A stretch of DNA of 64,000 nucleotides from Euglena gracilis. Taxonomy: Eukaryota; Euglenida; Euglenophyceae; Euglenales. Position numbers and translations under genes: made by a program. Below, piece by piece: positions 56,101 to 64,000 of this stretch. The first letter of the stretch is position 1. The number at the start of each line of letters is the position of its first letter. The notes beneath the pieces were generated by a model that was not told the origin of the DNA, did not search any database, and was given only the letters and a program-made list of their open reading frames with translations. The stretch is from positions 17,650,691 through 17,714,690 of the forward strand of contig CP154955.1 in assembly GCA_039621445.1 (NCBI GenBank). The letters run 5' to 3'.

Positions 56101-59100
56101 TGTCCGTAGTAAACTCCACGATGCGGTCGGCAGCCAGGACGGCGAACGCAGCGCTGCTGTGGTGGACATTGAGCTTGGGTAAGGGCGAACCCAGGGCCCA
56201 GCCATTTGGGGGAGTCGAACACACCTTAGAGGACGTTTGAACATTAGGGGTCATTTGCAGATACAGTTGCTGAGATCTGGATCGGTTTACCATTGACGCT
56301 CTTCCCCTTGTTCGATAATTGACTGAACTTCTGTTCCACAAAATTCAAGTATAATGTATCTTTTAGGCTGGAAATATTGAATTTGGTTTTGATTTTATTT
56401 AAAACATATAACAGAACTTTGTCCAATTTCATCCGTGCTCGGTCAACACATGGGTGGTGCAACATTTTGGGGCATTAGAGTGGGGGATTATGGTGTTCTT
56501 TTCTTTCTTTGCCAAAAAATCGAAAAAATCGTCTCCAGAGCAGATTAGCCAAAGCTTTACGGTGCGATATTATTCATTCATGTGTTCAACCGCCCTGCAT
56601 GTGTGTGGGTGGGTGGGCGTGGGTGGGTGGGTGTGTGCGTGCGCGCGCGCATGTGTGTGTGTGTGTGTGCAAAAATGGCTTTTCGGCCGTTTGAAGATAA
56701 ACAAATAATCTGGCGATACAAAGAATTTCTTAGAGGGCAGGCATGAAGAAAAAAAATAGGGACACGGACCAGAGGGTGATCCTTGGGTAGGGAGGAGGCA
56801 TAACCCCCAAAACACTCTTGGGAGATCGCATTGGCAAATTATCGCCTGTGTGTGTCGCGCACACACGCACGCACGCACATACGCACACACACACACACAC
56901 ACACATACACACACACCTGCATCCATTGTCCCAAACACACACAAACACAGACACAAACAGAAATGCTGAATTGGACTGAACCCTGCGAACCACACAAAGA
57001 ACAGGAAGCTTCACGCTGCAAGTCAATGGCCAGGCACCTTTCCCTGGCTTCCCCGGAAAACGTTCGGGTCCCTGGAACTGCCCAACCTGTCATGTAGGAG
57101 ATGCCAGGAAACCTGCCAGCGGACAATCTCCCTGCCAAACCACCAAAACTGCAGAGGGCGATTACCAACCACCCAGTGCACCAACGTGAAAGGCTCCGTG
57201 CACGCCTTCTTTTTCCCCTGACCACCCTCTTCCCCGTTGGCGGCATCCCCCACCTCCCGACGAAACTGGCCTGTGCAAGGCGCAGTGGACGATGTCCCAC
57301 GTGAAGACATGCGCCGCGCTGTGGGCCGATGGCAGGCATCAACCGGCTCCCCCAGACTGAGTCGTTTTGCACATCGGCGTTTCAAGTCCGCAGAACCAGC
57401 ATCACCAACCTCACCACCTCGAATCCATGAGGGTCGACTATTGCAAACCTTTTTTTTGACTTCTTTGGTGTTGTCGAGATTTCGACGTTTAGGGGGTCTG
57501 GCGGTCCCCCCGACTAGAAAGAATTCCTCTGGAGCTGCGCAACGCGATGCAAATGGGGTTCATTATTGTTTTTTTGGCCGTTTTTGTCCCAAATATTACC
57601 CAAAAATGGGCATTTTGGGGTCCAAAAAAATTCCAGTGCTTCTCACTGGTCACTGTAAATTTTTTTTCAACTAGCTGGCCCTGCTGGTGGACCCCCCCCC
57701 CCGAGATAATTCCCCTGGTAAACATTGGATTAGCTGGGGGTGAACCCCCCCCCCGGGGTACTGCATCCCCTCAAGGGGACGCCGGACCCCAGGCTGTGTC
57801 GACAGCTCAGTGTACCAAACCGTCCCTCAACTTGCCCATTATTCACTAAGAACCAGAAGCCATCCCGCGGTGGCTATTGCCTTCCTCCCCCGGAAAAGAA
57901 ATCAAGCAAACCAGGCGTTTCTGAGGCTGCGATCCAAGTGGACATTCAATGGCTTCTGAACCAAATCATCCGAAGGGCAGAGTTTCCATCACACTTGTGA
58001 GACGGAAGCGGGGGGGGGGGGGGCTGTGGTGCCAAGGAAGGGGGGTGGGCACCCCGGCCAACGCCTGGCCACCACGCTCCGCCCGTCCCGGAGCATCGCC
58101 ACGCCGACCAGCGGCTGGTCCTCCACCGGCTGCGTCAGCACCGCCCCCTCGCCTGGGGTCAGGCAGGGGGAGAAGGGCGCGGAGCTCGGAGGGAAGGTGG
58201 CAAACTTATTTTGGGGGGATCTGATTCTTGGACGACTCCGCCAAAAAAAAAATTAAGGTTCACATTTCAGGTTCCCAAAAACAGCAAAAAAATATTTTCG
58301 GTGCTTTGCAACGTGCACTAATTGGTATAAACCGGCATTTACATATTTTTTTCTGCACTTCAAAAATCCAAAAAAATCTTTCAAATTCCATCTTTTTCGT
58401 GTCTGAAATCGGGTTTTCGGTAATGTTTCAGGTAAAATTTTCATCCTCCCTGTCACTTTGCCCCATCAGGGGGGGCCTTATTTTTGGGGGAGGGTTAGGA
58501 ACTAGGGAGGTGCTTAGACAAGGGGGAAATTTTTGACTGCAAAAAAATCTGGCTTGTGAAAAATTCCTCTTCTTTTGGAGGCCCACTGTTGAACTTATAG
58601 ACATTCAGATGCAAAAATCAACAATATCTCACCAAATTAGAAAATTCCAAAACCCCGAAATTCTCGAGAAATCCCCTTTCAAAATGCAGTCAAAGTGAGC
58701 CGGAGAAGATGACCTCCAAAATGATGGGAAAGAACCGGGGGGGGGGGGTTGTGGGGAGGGCCAAACTGAACCATTTTCAGACAAGAACAGAGCGTCAGGC
58801 CGAAAATTCTCACTCCCACCCGGATCGACCCAAAACGCAACTTTGGCCCAAAATTATCGATATTTTCCGGCCAAAATGCCAGAAGGGAAGATTTGGCCTT
58901 TGGCGGTCCAGGTTGATCCGAACCCTCCCCTTGGCGGGTGGGGCATCTCCAATCTAAAGCTGTGACACCCTCCTTCTGAGAAACTCTGGGCGGATCCCCA
59001 GAGGGGGGGGGTGAGATCCCCAGTACCATCTGTCTCAAAACAGAAGGGTTTCCACACAGCCATACATCCCTGGGTGTGGAGTATGGCGCGGCAGGTTTCG

Positions 59101-62100
59101 GACACACGCACACGCTCGCGCGCACAGAGCAATGCGCACACATGCATGCATGTAAAACAAAACTGTACAACTTAAAATAAAATAAAATAAAAAATAAAAT
59201 AAAAGATGCATTCGAAACTGGAAACAATTGGGGTCCGTAATGTAGGGATTTCCTGGAACCTTCGGTGGGTACCACTGGAATCCTTGCACTGGGGCTACGG
59301 GGCCGGCCCCCCGCCCGGCCGGGGACGTCAGGTCGTCGCTGCGCCACAGCGTGACGTGGGCCTGGTTCGCCACCAGCACGAGGGAGCCCGCCGGGTCGTT
59401 GCTGAAGCACACCGCGCTGGGCCGCAGCGCTGGCGGCGGCCGGGCCTGAGCCCCCCCCCCCCCCCGGATCCAATCCGCCCCAACCGACAACGGAAACGCG
59501 GCCCTGGGGTCAAAATGGGGGTTTCCAAAGTTGGCCCGGAAATGTTTTTTGGCCTCCCGGACCCGGAAAAAGTGTTTTTGAGCCGAAAATGAGCGTTTTT
59601 GGACCCCGCCCCCCGGCCCCCCGTTTTGGGCCCAAATGCTATGGACTTTGGGTCATTTTCGGGTCGAAAAAGTCGAAAAAATCAAAAAAAAATTGCCCAA
59701 AACGTTTTTGGCACATTTTGGGGTGGTTGGCACCCAGACATGCCGGTGAATCTCGAGAGGGGCGAGAAAAAATCTGGGGGGGGTCAAGGAAATCCTCTTG
59801 GGGAGGGCAACCTTCCCCTGGATCGGGGGCGAGGGGTGGGGGTGAGGTGCCGCAGCGCGTCTGTTCAGAGACGGAAACTGTCTGCACACTTCGCCTGTAT
59901 GATAGCGCACATGTGCCTGTGTGCGCACATGCGTCTCACGAACCAGGTTGACGAAACCTTCAGGTCAGCGGCCACCACCCTGTCACCTCCCGGTGGAGGG
60001 AGGGAGGTCATGTGATAGTAAAAAAAAAAGCAGATGGGGAAGCAAACGCGGATGGGGAAAATTCTCCGCGTTGGCGGGCAAGTTGGTTTGTGTGATCTGT
60101 TTCACAACAGAGGGCTGCCATGGCTCTTTACAGAAACGGCCTGTGCAAACGGTGGCGAGCAGATAAGGGGGATTTAGGACAGGCTGAATTTGACGAACAG
60201 GGGGGAGGGAGGTCTCGGAGTGCCCTGAAGTGTCCAGGCAGGCACCAACCCCCCCTCCTGGGGGAATTTGGGGCCTGCTTGGTCGCGGGCACAGAAGTGC
60301 CCAGAAAAGGAGGTATTTTTCCGCCTTCCTGTTGGGCACTCTCATCCCGGCACTCCTTGGCCAAGTGCCAGGTACTTTAGCCATGGTCCCCCCCCCAGGG
60401 TTGGATGTCTGGTGCCATGGAGTGCCTGCCAGGCACCCCCTCTCCCCCTGGGATGATCCGCCACACATCAGAAATCAGTCTGGCGCAGGACAGAAACACA
60501 AAAAAGTCAAAAAAGAAAACACAAAGGGTGCTCGAATCCCGCCAGGGCGGTCAGGTCGGGCCGGGTGGATTGGTCAGGGTGCGCTGGCACGCCCACAGCT
60601 TGCCCTTCTCCGTGGGGCGCAGGGCCCACAGCTTGACCCGCCGGTCACGGCCCACGGTGGCGAGCAGGTCGAGGGAGTCGTGGTACGCCAGCTGGACGAT
60701 GGGACCGTCGTGGGGCTGGTGCACCAGCGTGTTGGGGGCACCGACCCTCCTCTCCCTATCCAGCACACACCGGGGGGGGGGGGGCAACATAGACCCAAAA
60801 AACTTGTTTTTCCCCGCAAAGATGCAAAAAAACAAACACGTAAACCCCCAAAAGTGGAAAAAAAAAGAGTTTGTGTTTTCTTCCCTCCCCCAACTTGTGG
60901 CACACAATGGACCTTTTGGGGTACTCGTGGGAGAGGGGGGCGTGGGGAGTACTGACTGCATTATGATTTTGACCATTTCTCGCACAAGGCTGCAGCAAGA
61001 AACATAACCGTTTGAAAAAGCACATTGCTCATTGACTCGTTAAAACAGAGCTCAGGGGGCTTGGGACCTTGCATGATGCCTCCATTGGTATGCTCCACCA
61101 CAACGAATCACGTCTCCTGCCGCTTGGCAGGAAAAGGATGACAGCTGGAAAGAGTTTAGGACTCGGGGGGCAACCATTGGCGGTTTATCTTGGGGATGCA
61201 AATTTCTTGGGAGGTCATAGACGGAAGGTTGCCTGGCAGAGGATCCAGAGGATCTGTTTCTTAAATAATAAAAAAAGAATGGTGACCCGGGGGGGGGAGT
61301 CGAGCCGAGTGGGCACTACCCCTGGAAGGGGTTTCCCCCGTGTTCGGTGTGAAGTGCCGAAACCCCATCGCCCCTCCCACCAGATTTCTGCACCGGTGCC
61401 CCGCATGGAAGGGGGCGGTGGGCGAGGGCGTACCGCTCCGTGGCCGACTCCGCGGCGTACCAGAACCGCAGCACGCCGGCGAACACGTCCGCCGCCAGCT
61501 GCGTGTCGGTGTAGTTGAACGTGACCATCCACTGGCCGTCCCCGGCACGCCACGCCCCAGCAGAGGGGGGGCCAGGACCTTCCCCAAAGGTCAAACTCTT
61601 CCTTCTGACACTTTGCACCGCGATTTTTTGCATTTTCGACAATTTACAACATTTTATTTGCCCCAAACAGTTCCCAAAGTGGCATTTCTGGCCGATTTTT
61701 GGGAGGCAAAAAACTTTCGGTCCAGCGCTTTGCACCAGGCCACACAGCAGTTACCGCACCACTGTGTAAGTGGGGGTGTCCCCCTCCTTCCCCCCTGGGG
61801 GGGGGGGGGGCCAGATTTGGGGTCAATTTTTGGTCCACAATTTTTTTCGGCGCTTCGCGACAAAAAAATAAAGGAAACCCCTCCTCCAGGGGGTACCAAC
61901 TCAGTCTGACCCCCACCCAGGGGGGGCAGACTCCCCACCTCCCCAGGTCACCAAACATGAAAATAAATATCTGGTTCACTGTCGGGGGGGGGGGCACGTC
62001 CAGATTGGCAGAAATGCCTGTCTCCGTGGCGTATTAGGTCCGAAGGCAGTTGTTTGCTATTGTGGCCCCCAATGTTTGGCTTCTTGCAGCCGGCGTGTTT

Positions 62101-62999
62101 GGGATATACCCCCCCTTTGTCCAAAGACCGGTAATCTCAGCAATCTCTGTTCTGCAACCAGGGATCGGGGGGGGGGGGTCGTTGGGCACAGAGTTCTGAC
62201 CAAAAAGGCATTTCCACCGGGAGGTCAGTCATCAGGGAAGCAGCCCCCCCCAAAAAAACACGGACTTGGCCAAAACTCCAAAACGGTGTCCTCCGAACGG
62301 GGGGGGGGGGGGCAGGGCTGCGTGGCATCGACCCCCAGCCACCACAACACCCGCGCAATTCCTTCGGCGCCAAAGGTGCAAAAAGACCGGGGCCATACCA
62401 TTGCTGACTGACCCCACCAGGGGGGGGGTCACTTTCCACATTCAAGAAACCAGTCAGTCACTTTTCAGAAACCAGTCACCCACTTCCCACCCCCTCAGGG
62501 GGGGGTCACTTTGGCCACTGGGCCAAAAATGGCCAAAAATAAAAGGATTCTCCGGTGCCTTTGGCGCCGGCTGGCAACTTTCGACCAATCCTGGCCGACC
62601 CCCCCCCGGGGGGGGGGGGGGCGGGGCGGTGCCAGAAACCAGTCAGTCACTCCGAAGAAATCAGTCAGTCACCTGCCTCAGTTGCACTTAGGCTTCTTGT
62701 CTATTGATGGCCGGTACCAACTTCGCTTCTGGCCCAGTTTGTGTGGTGAGTGGCCAGTGGCCAGTCAGTCACCCCCGGGGGGTGGGGTCGGACACACCTC
62801 AAGCAATGGCATGCCCGGGGTACTTCAGCAGGTGTAGGGTGGGACATGAGGCTGGGAATTGGCACACAAAGCAAACGGAGCCGAAGTCCCGCGCCATCCT
62901 CGTGGGCAGGCGCTGGCCTGGACGGGGCTGAAGCAGACGTGCTCCACCTTGGAGGACACCGGCTCCTCCCCCTCCAACTGGCACACATAGTTGGGGGCG
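51892..62999 (-). CDS. WDR75: WDR75/UTP17-like WD40 protein, C-terminal half (split gene)
   Basis: Nine minus-strand exons in order match the later part of WDR75 (yeast Nan1/Utp17), a t-UTP subunit of the small-subunit processome in the nucleolus. They lie at about 62,906-62,999; 61,424-61,543; 60,575-60,733; 59,320-59,430; 58,060-58,156; 56,105-56,200; 54,212-54,285 plus 54,057-54,137; 52,663-52,818; and 51,892-52,020 (stop TAA). Key matches are DGQWMVTF (family NWLATVE), VLRFWYAAESATERYAL then NTLVHQPHDGPI (family FILNTKINMPHED), LLATVGRDRRVKLW with KGKLWAC (family DGYFKVW...GWTC), AVCFSNDPAGSLVLVANQAH then VTLW, PKLNVHH (family AKLNV), and a C-terminal VGETHTIPALRSMYEAFADN (family HVLPS...F). 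The 5' half must lie beyond the right edge. Introns are long and repeat-filled, and most lack clear GT-AG ends; one is a 74-bp introner. Confidence 0.68.
52663..52818 (-). CDS. WDR75: WDR75-like gene, disordered linker exon
   Basis: Minus frame reads PANSSSVLATSADVAHEAAP then a Pro/Lys/Gly-rich stretch (RPKGAARKPKAPPPPAPG). Low-complexity and strongly GC-rich, consistent with the linker before the C-terminus. Assignment rests on position and strand only. Confidence 0.35.
52851..53318 (+). repeat. GT/GTGTT compound microsatellite with internal duplication
   Basis: Pure GT runs alternate with TGTGT-T phase slips. A patterned block (GTGCTGTGTATGTG, then GTTGTGCTG) occurs near 52,945 and again about 248 bp later, so the tract contains a segmental duplication. 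The Cys-Val and His-Thr frames are not genes. Confidence 0.9.
53345..53600 (+). repeat. Dispersed repeat, copy 2 (relative at 41.28 kb)
   Basis: Shares GAGCTC...TCTCTT(C/T)AGAGT, GAGCGACTGG, AAACACCTCC and GGGTCCAAACTGGGT with the copy at 41,278, in the same order and orientation. Confidence 0.65.
54057..54285 (-). CDS. WDR75: WDR75-like gene, exon pair interrupted by an introner
   Basis: Upstream part (54,212-54,285) reads PPCFVSAANVAPGAVRRLGV; downstream part (54,057-54,137) reads AQGHGGRAYYVALDHMGGLR then SYVPRAG. Removing 54,138-54,211 plus one copy of the flanking 8-bp repeat joins them in frame as RRLGVAQGHGG. High third-position GC on both sides. Confidence 0.6.
54138..54211. mobile_element. 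74-bp introner-like element with 8-bp target duplication
   Basis: Ends are perfect 12-bp inverted repeats CAAGCACCCATG (54,138-54,149) and CATGGGTGCTTG (54,200-54,211). The 8-bp GCCACGCC is repeated directly on both sides (54,130-54,137 and 54,212-54,219). It interrupts a minus-strand coding sequence, and exact excision restores the frame. On the minus strand no AG lies at the precise end, so splicing would be non-canonical, or would use GTGGCC...GCGCAG and drop three residues. Size and duplication fit a non-autonomous hAT-type element used as an intron. Confidence 0.8.
55156..55484. mobile_element. Inverted-repeat element with 17-bp perfect termini
   Basis: CCCTATGTCCAATGACC (55,156-55,172) and its perfect complement (55,468-55,484) bound 329 bp. 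Variants of the terminus occur inside and outside (GGTCGTTGGACATAGG at about 55,487, GGTCGGTTGACATAGG near 55,198), suggesting nested or tandem insertions. Interior has two GGCGC/GCGCC-type hairpins. Related termini appear at about 62,113-62,200. No transposase. Confidence 0.6.
56105..56200 (-). CDS. WDR75: WDR75-like gene, exon with KLNV motif
   Basis: Reads NGWALGSPLPKLNVHHSSAA then FAVLAADRIVEF. The W...KLNV pattern is conserved in WDR75. Ends approximate. Confidence 0.55.
56598..56670 (+). repeat. GT/GGTG microsatellite
   Basis: GTGGGTGGG units pass into GTGC and GT repeats. Confidence 0.9.
56849..56915 (+). repeat. CA microsatellite
   Basis: CACGCA units pass into pure CA repeats. Confidence 0.9.
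56920..58059 (-). other. Intron of the WDR75-like gene
   Basis: No additional exon accepted. A minus frame near 57,100-57,260 contains FTLVHWVVGNRPLQFWWFGR but lacks strong coding bias and a splice context, so it is left uncalled. G/C runs and a TTTTGGCC-type repeat fill the rest. Confidence 0.4.
58060..58156 (-). CDS. WDR75: WDR75-like gene, WD40 exon
   Basis: Minus frame reads PGEGAVLTQPVEDQPLVGVA then MLRDGRSVVARRWP. Beta-strand-like segment with D-G-R-S as in a WD repeat. High third-position GC. Confidence 0.5.
59320..59430 (-). CDS. WDR75: WDR75-like gene, WD40 exon
   Basis: Reads ALRPSAVCFSNDPAGSLVLV then ANQAHVTLWRSDDLTSP, a full WD strand set ending in VTLW. Matches the WDR75 repeat ATNCCFSEDGSLLAVSF...VTIWD. 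Confidence 0.65.
60575..60733 (-). CDS. WDR75: WDR75-like gene, WD40 exon
   Basis: Reads NTLVHQPHDGPIVQLAYHDS, LDLLATVGRDRRVKLWALRP and TEKGKLWACQRTL. The His-Asp pair, GRDRRVKLW and following W-A-C are the WDR75 signature region. Strongest single piece of evidence for the gene. Confidence 0.7.
61424..61543 (-). CDS. WDR75: WDR75-like gene, WD40 exon
   Basis: Reads RAGDGQWMVTFNYTDTQLAA then DVFAGVLRFWYAAESATERY. Matches the WDR75 stretch GNWLATVEQR...MKLWMYNKKTQGF. Ends approximate. Confidence 0.65.
62448..62775 (+). repeat. CAGTCAGTCAC motif cluster
   Basis: The 11-base CAGTCAGTCAC occurs at about 62,450, 62,640, 62,662 and 62,763, usually after GAAACC/GAAAT, with a degenerate copy near 62,475, between C/G runs. 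Confidence 0.7.
62906..62999 (-). CDS. WDR75: WDR75-like gene, most 5' exon in the window
   Basis: Minus frame reads PNYVCQLEGEEPVSSKVEHV then CFSPVQASAC. Resembles the segment before the GNWLATVE repeat of WDR75. High third-position GC. Earlier exons are expected beyond the right edge. Confidence 0.5.
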
Positions 63000-63264
63000 G
63001 CCTCGGGTGGGGTGGGGCGGGGTTGGCATGCTTTTCATATGGCAAATTCGTGCCTGGGACGGCTTCCTCCATATTTAACAACTCGGTGCTCAAATTTGGA
63101 GCCAGCGGACCAGCGTGGACAAAACCGTCAACAAAAAGAGACTTCGAGGTCCAATAAAGAATGAATAAACACAAGGCAAGCAGCACATATCCAGCATCCC
63201 TCCGAACTTCTCAACCCAACCTGCTTATGAAACAAGGAGCAAACTTGTACTGGGGCTTCTGGTT

Positions 63265-63525
63265 CAGGGGTGCTTTTTTAAAAGACCGGGGGGAGGGGGG
63301 GTCCCCCCACCCACCCCCTGGGGGCCCCGGGGGGGGGGGGGGCCCGGGGGGGGCCCACAAAAAAAATGGCTGAAAATCGCGAAAAGTGCTAAAATAGCAC
63401 CTTTTCAAAAATTTTGGCGCCTTCGGCGCCGAAAAGTATATCCCACCCCCCTCTGGGGGCTCGGCCGGACCCACCCACCCTACCCACCCCCTCCCCCCCG
63501 GAGGTCCACGACCAAAAAAACCCTG
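63265..63525. mobile_element. hAT-like MITE with 8-bp target duplication TTCTGGTT
   Basis: Starts CAGGGGTGCTTTTTTAAAAG and ends CCAAAAAAACCCTG; TTCTGGTT is repeated exactly on both sides (63,257-63,264 and 63,526-63,533). The interior is colinear with the copy at 43,076 (AAGACCGGGG, AAAATGGC.GAAAAT, AAGTGCTAAAA, a GGCGCC hairpin, GGTCCACGAC). 261 bp, no transposase. Confidence 0.8.
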
Positions 63526-63671
63526 TTCTGGTTGCTGCAGTTTGAAGTGTTTTCTTCGGGGGATACTTTAATGTGGATTCCGCACTGGCGCACAAGCGCT
63601 GAACTTTAGGGATAGCTGAGATTTCAGAGGAGGCCTATGTGTGTATGCGTCATGTGCAATCCGGTCTGGTT

Positions 63672-63956
63672 CAGAGGATTTTTTATAAGACCTGGGGGGA
63701 GGGTCCAGACCCACCCAACCCAACCCCTGGCGGGCCCTGGAGGGGGGGGGTCGGGGGGACCCACTTTTGGGTTGGGGGGTCAATTCTGGGGTCCATAATA
63801 TTTTTGCAGCGCTTTGCGCCGAAAATGCAAGAAAACCCCAGCCTCCAGCGGGGTTTCCACTCAGCCTGACCCTATCCCCGCCCCTGGGGGGGGGGGGGGC
63901 TCGGCCAGGTGCCCCCCCCCCTCCCCTCGGGACACGAAACTTAAAAAAAAACCTCT
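63672..63956. mobile_element. hAT-like MITE, older copy
   Basis: Starts CAGAGGATTTTTTATAAGAC and ends AAAAAAACCTCTG. The flanking 8-mers GTCTGGTT and GTTCGGTT differ at two positions, consistent with an older insertion. Interior has a GCGCTTTGCGCCGAAAA hairpin and G/C runs. Confidence 0.6.
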
Positions 63957-64000
63957 GGTTCGGTTATTGTTGAGCTTGCTTTCGTCTTGTTTGTACATTG

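Noticed and set aside
57023-57385. Minus-strand frame with FTLVHWVVGNRPLQFWWFGR
   Set aside because: In the right place for a WDR75-like exon but no match to the family, no strong coding bias, and alternative open frames on both strands.

Overview
The window is eukaryotic nuclear DNA from a repeat-rich genome, most likely a unicellular alga or other protist. Genes are split into small, GC-rich exons (high GC at third codon positions) scattered among introns and spacers full of poly-G/poly-C runs, microsatellites and short inverted-repeat transposons. No bacterial operon, ribosome binding site or tRNA/rRNA gene is visible. Introns that can be traced in the host genes often lack GT-AG ends, and at least one is a short element with inverted termini and a target-site duplication. 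That is the introner style reported from Amoebophrya and other dinoflagellate-lineage genomes, so a dinoflagellate relative is a reasonable guess but is not shown by the sequence.

Layout. 1-4.5 kb: spacer with one minus-strand exon (about 1.0-1.17 kb). 4.53-20.71 kb: an uninterrupted CATA tetranucleotide satellite of about 16 kb. 20.9-23.3 kb: C-rich modules, one probable minus-strand exon (21.42-21.57 kb) and a pentanucleotide tract. 23.5-23.9 kb: a hAT-like MITE. 27.0-40.8 kb: a minus-strand centrin/calmodulin-like EF-hand gene whose five recognised exons are spread over 13.8 kb. 42.7-49.7 kb: several minus-strand exons of one or more unrecognised genes (membrane and coiled-coil pieces). 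51.9-63.0 kb: the 3' half of a minus-strand WDR75/UTP17-like WD40 gene (small-subunit processome); its 5' half would lie beyond the right edge. 63.2-64 kb: two further hAT-like MITEs.

The most unusual feature lies inside the 9.5-kb intron between EF-hand exons 3 and 4 (27,978-37,472). On the opposite strand it holds a self-contained two-gene unit. Gene A (28.9-31.6 kb) is unrecognised. Gene B (31.97-36.14 kb) encodes a ParB/sulfiredoxin-fold protein with an ILSGQHRF motif. The unit is studded with about 20 copies of an 18-bp palindrome (GAAGCGG-N4-CCGCTTC), one in most introns, two in frame inside gene A, and none seen elsewhere in the window. Its introns are ordinary GT-AG introns, unlike the host gene's. 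I read this as a mobile element carrying a ParB-like protein and nested in a host intron. The frame is broken at two homopolymer runs in gene B, so it may be decaying or the assembly may contain indels.

The repeats are a second theme: at least four hAT-like MITEs with 8-bp target-site duplications, a 74-bp introner with an 8-bp duplication, a 39-bp perfect inverted repeat, and many copies of a GGCGC/GCGCC hairpin.
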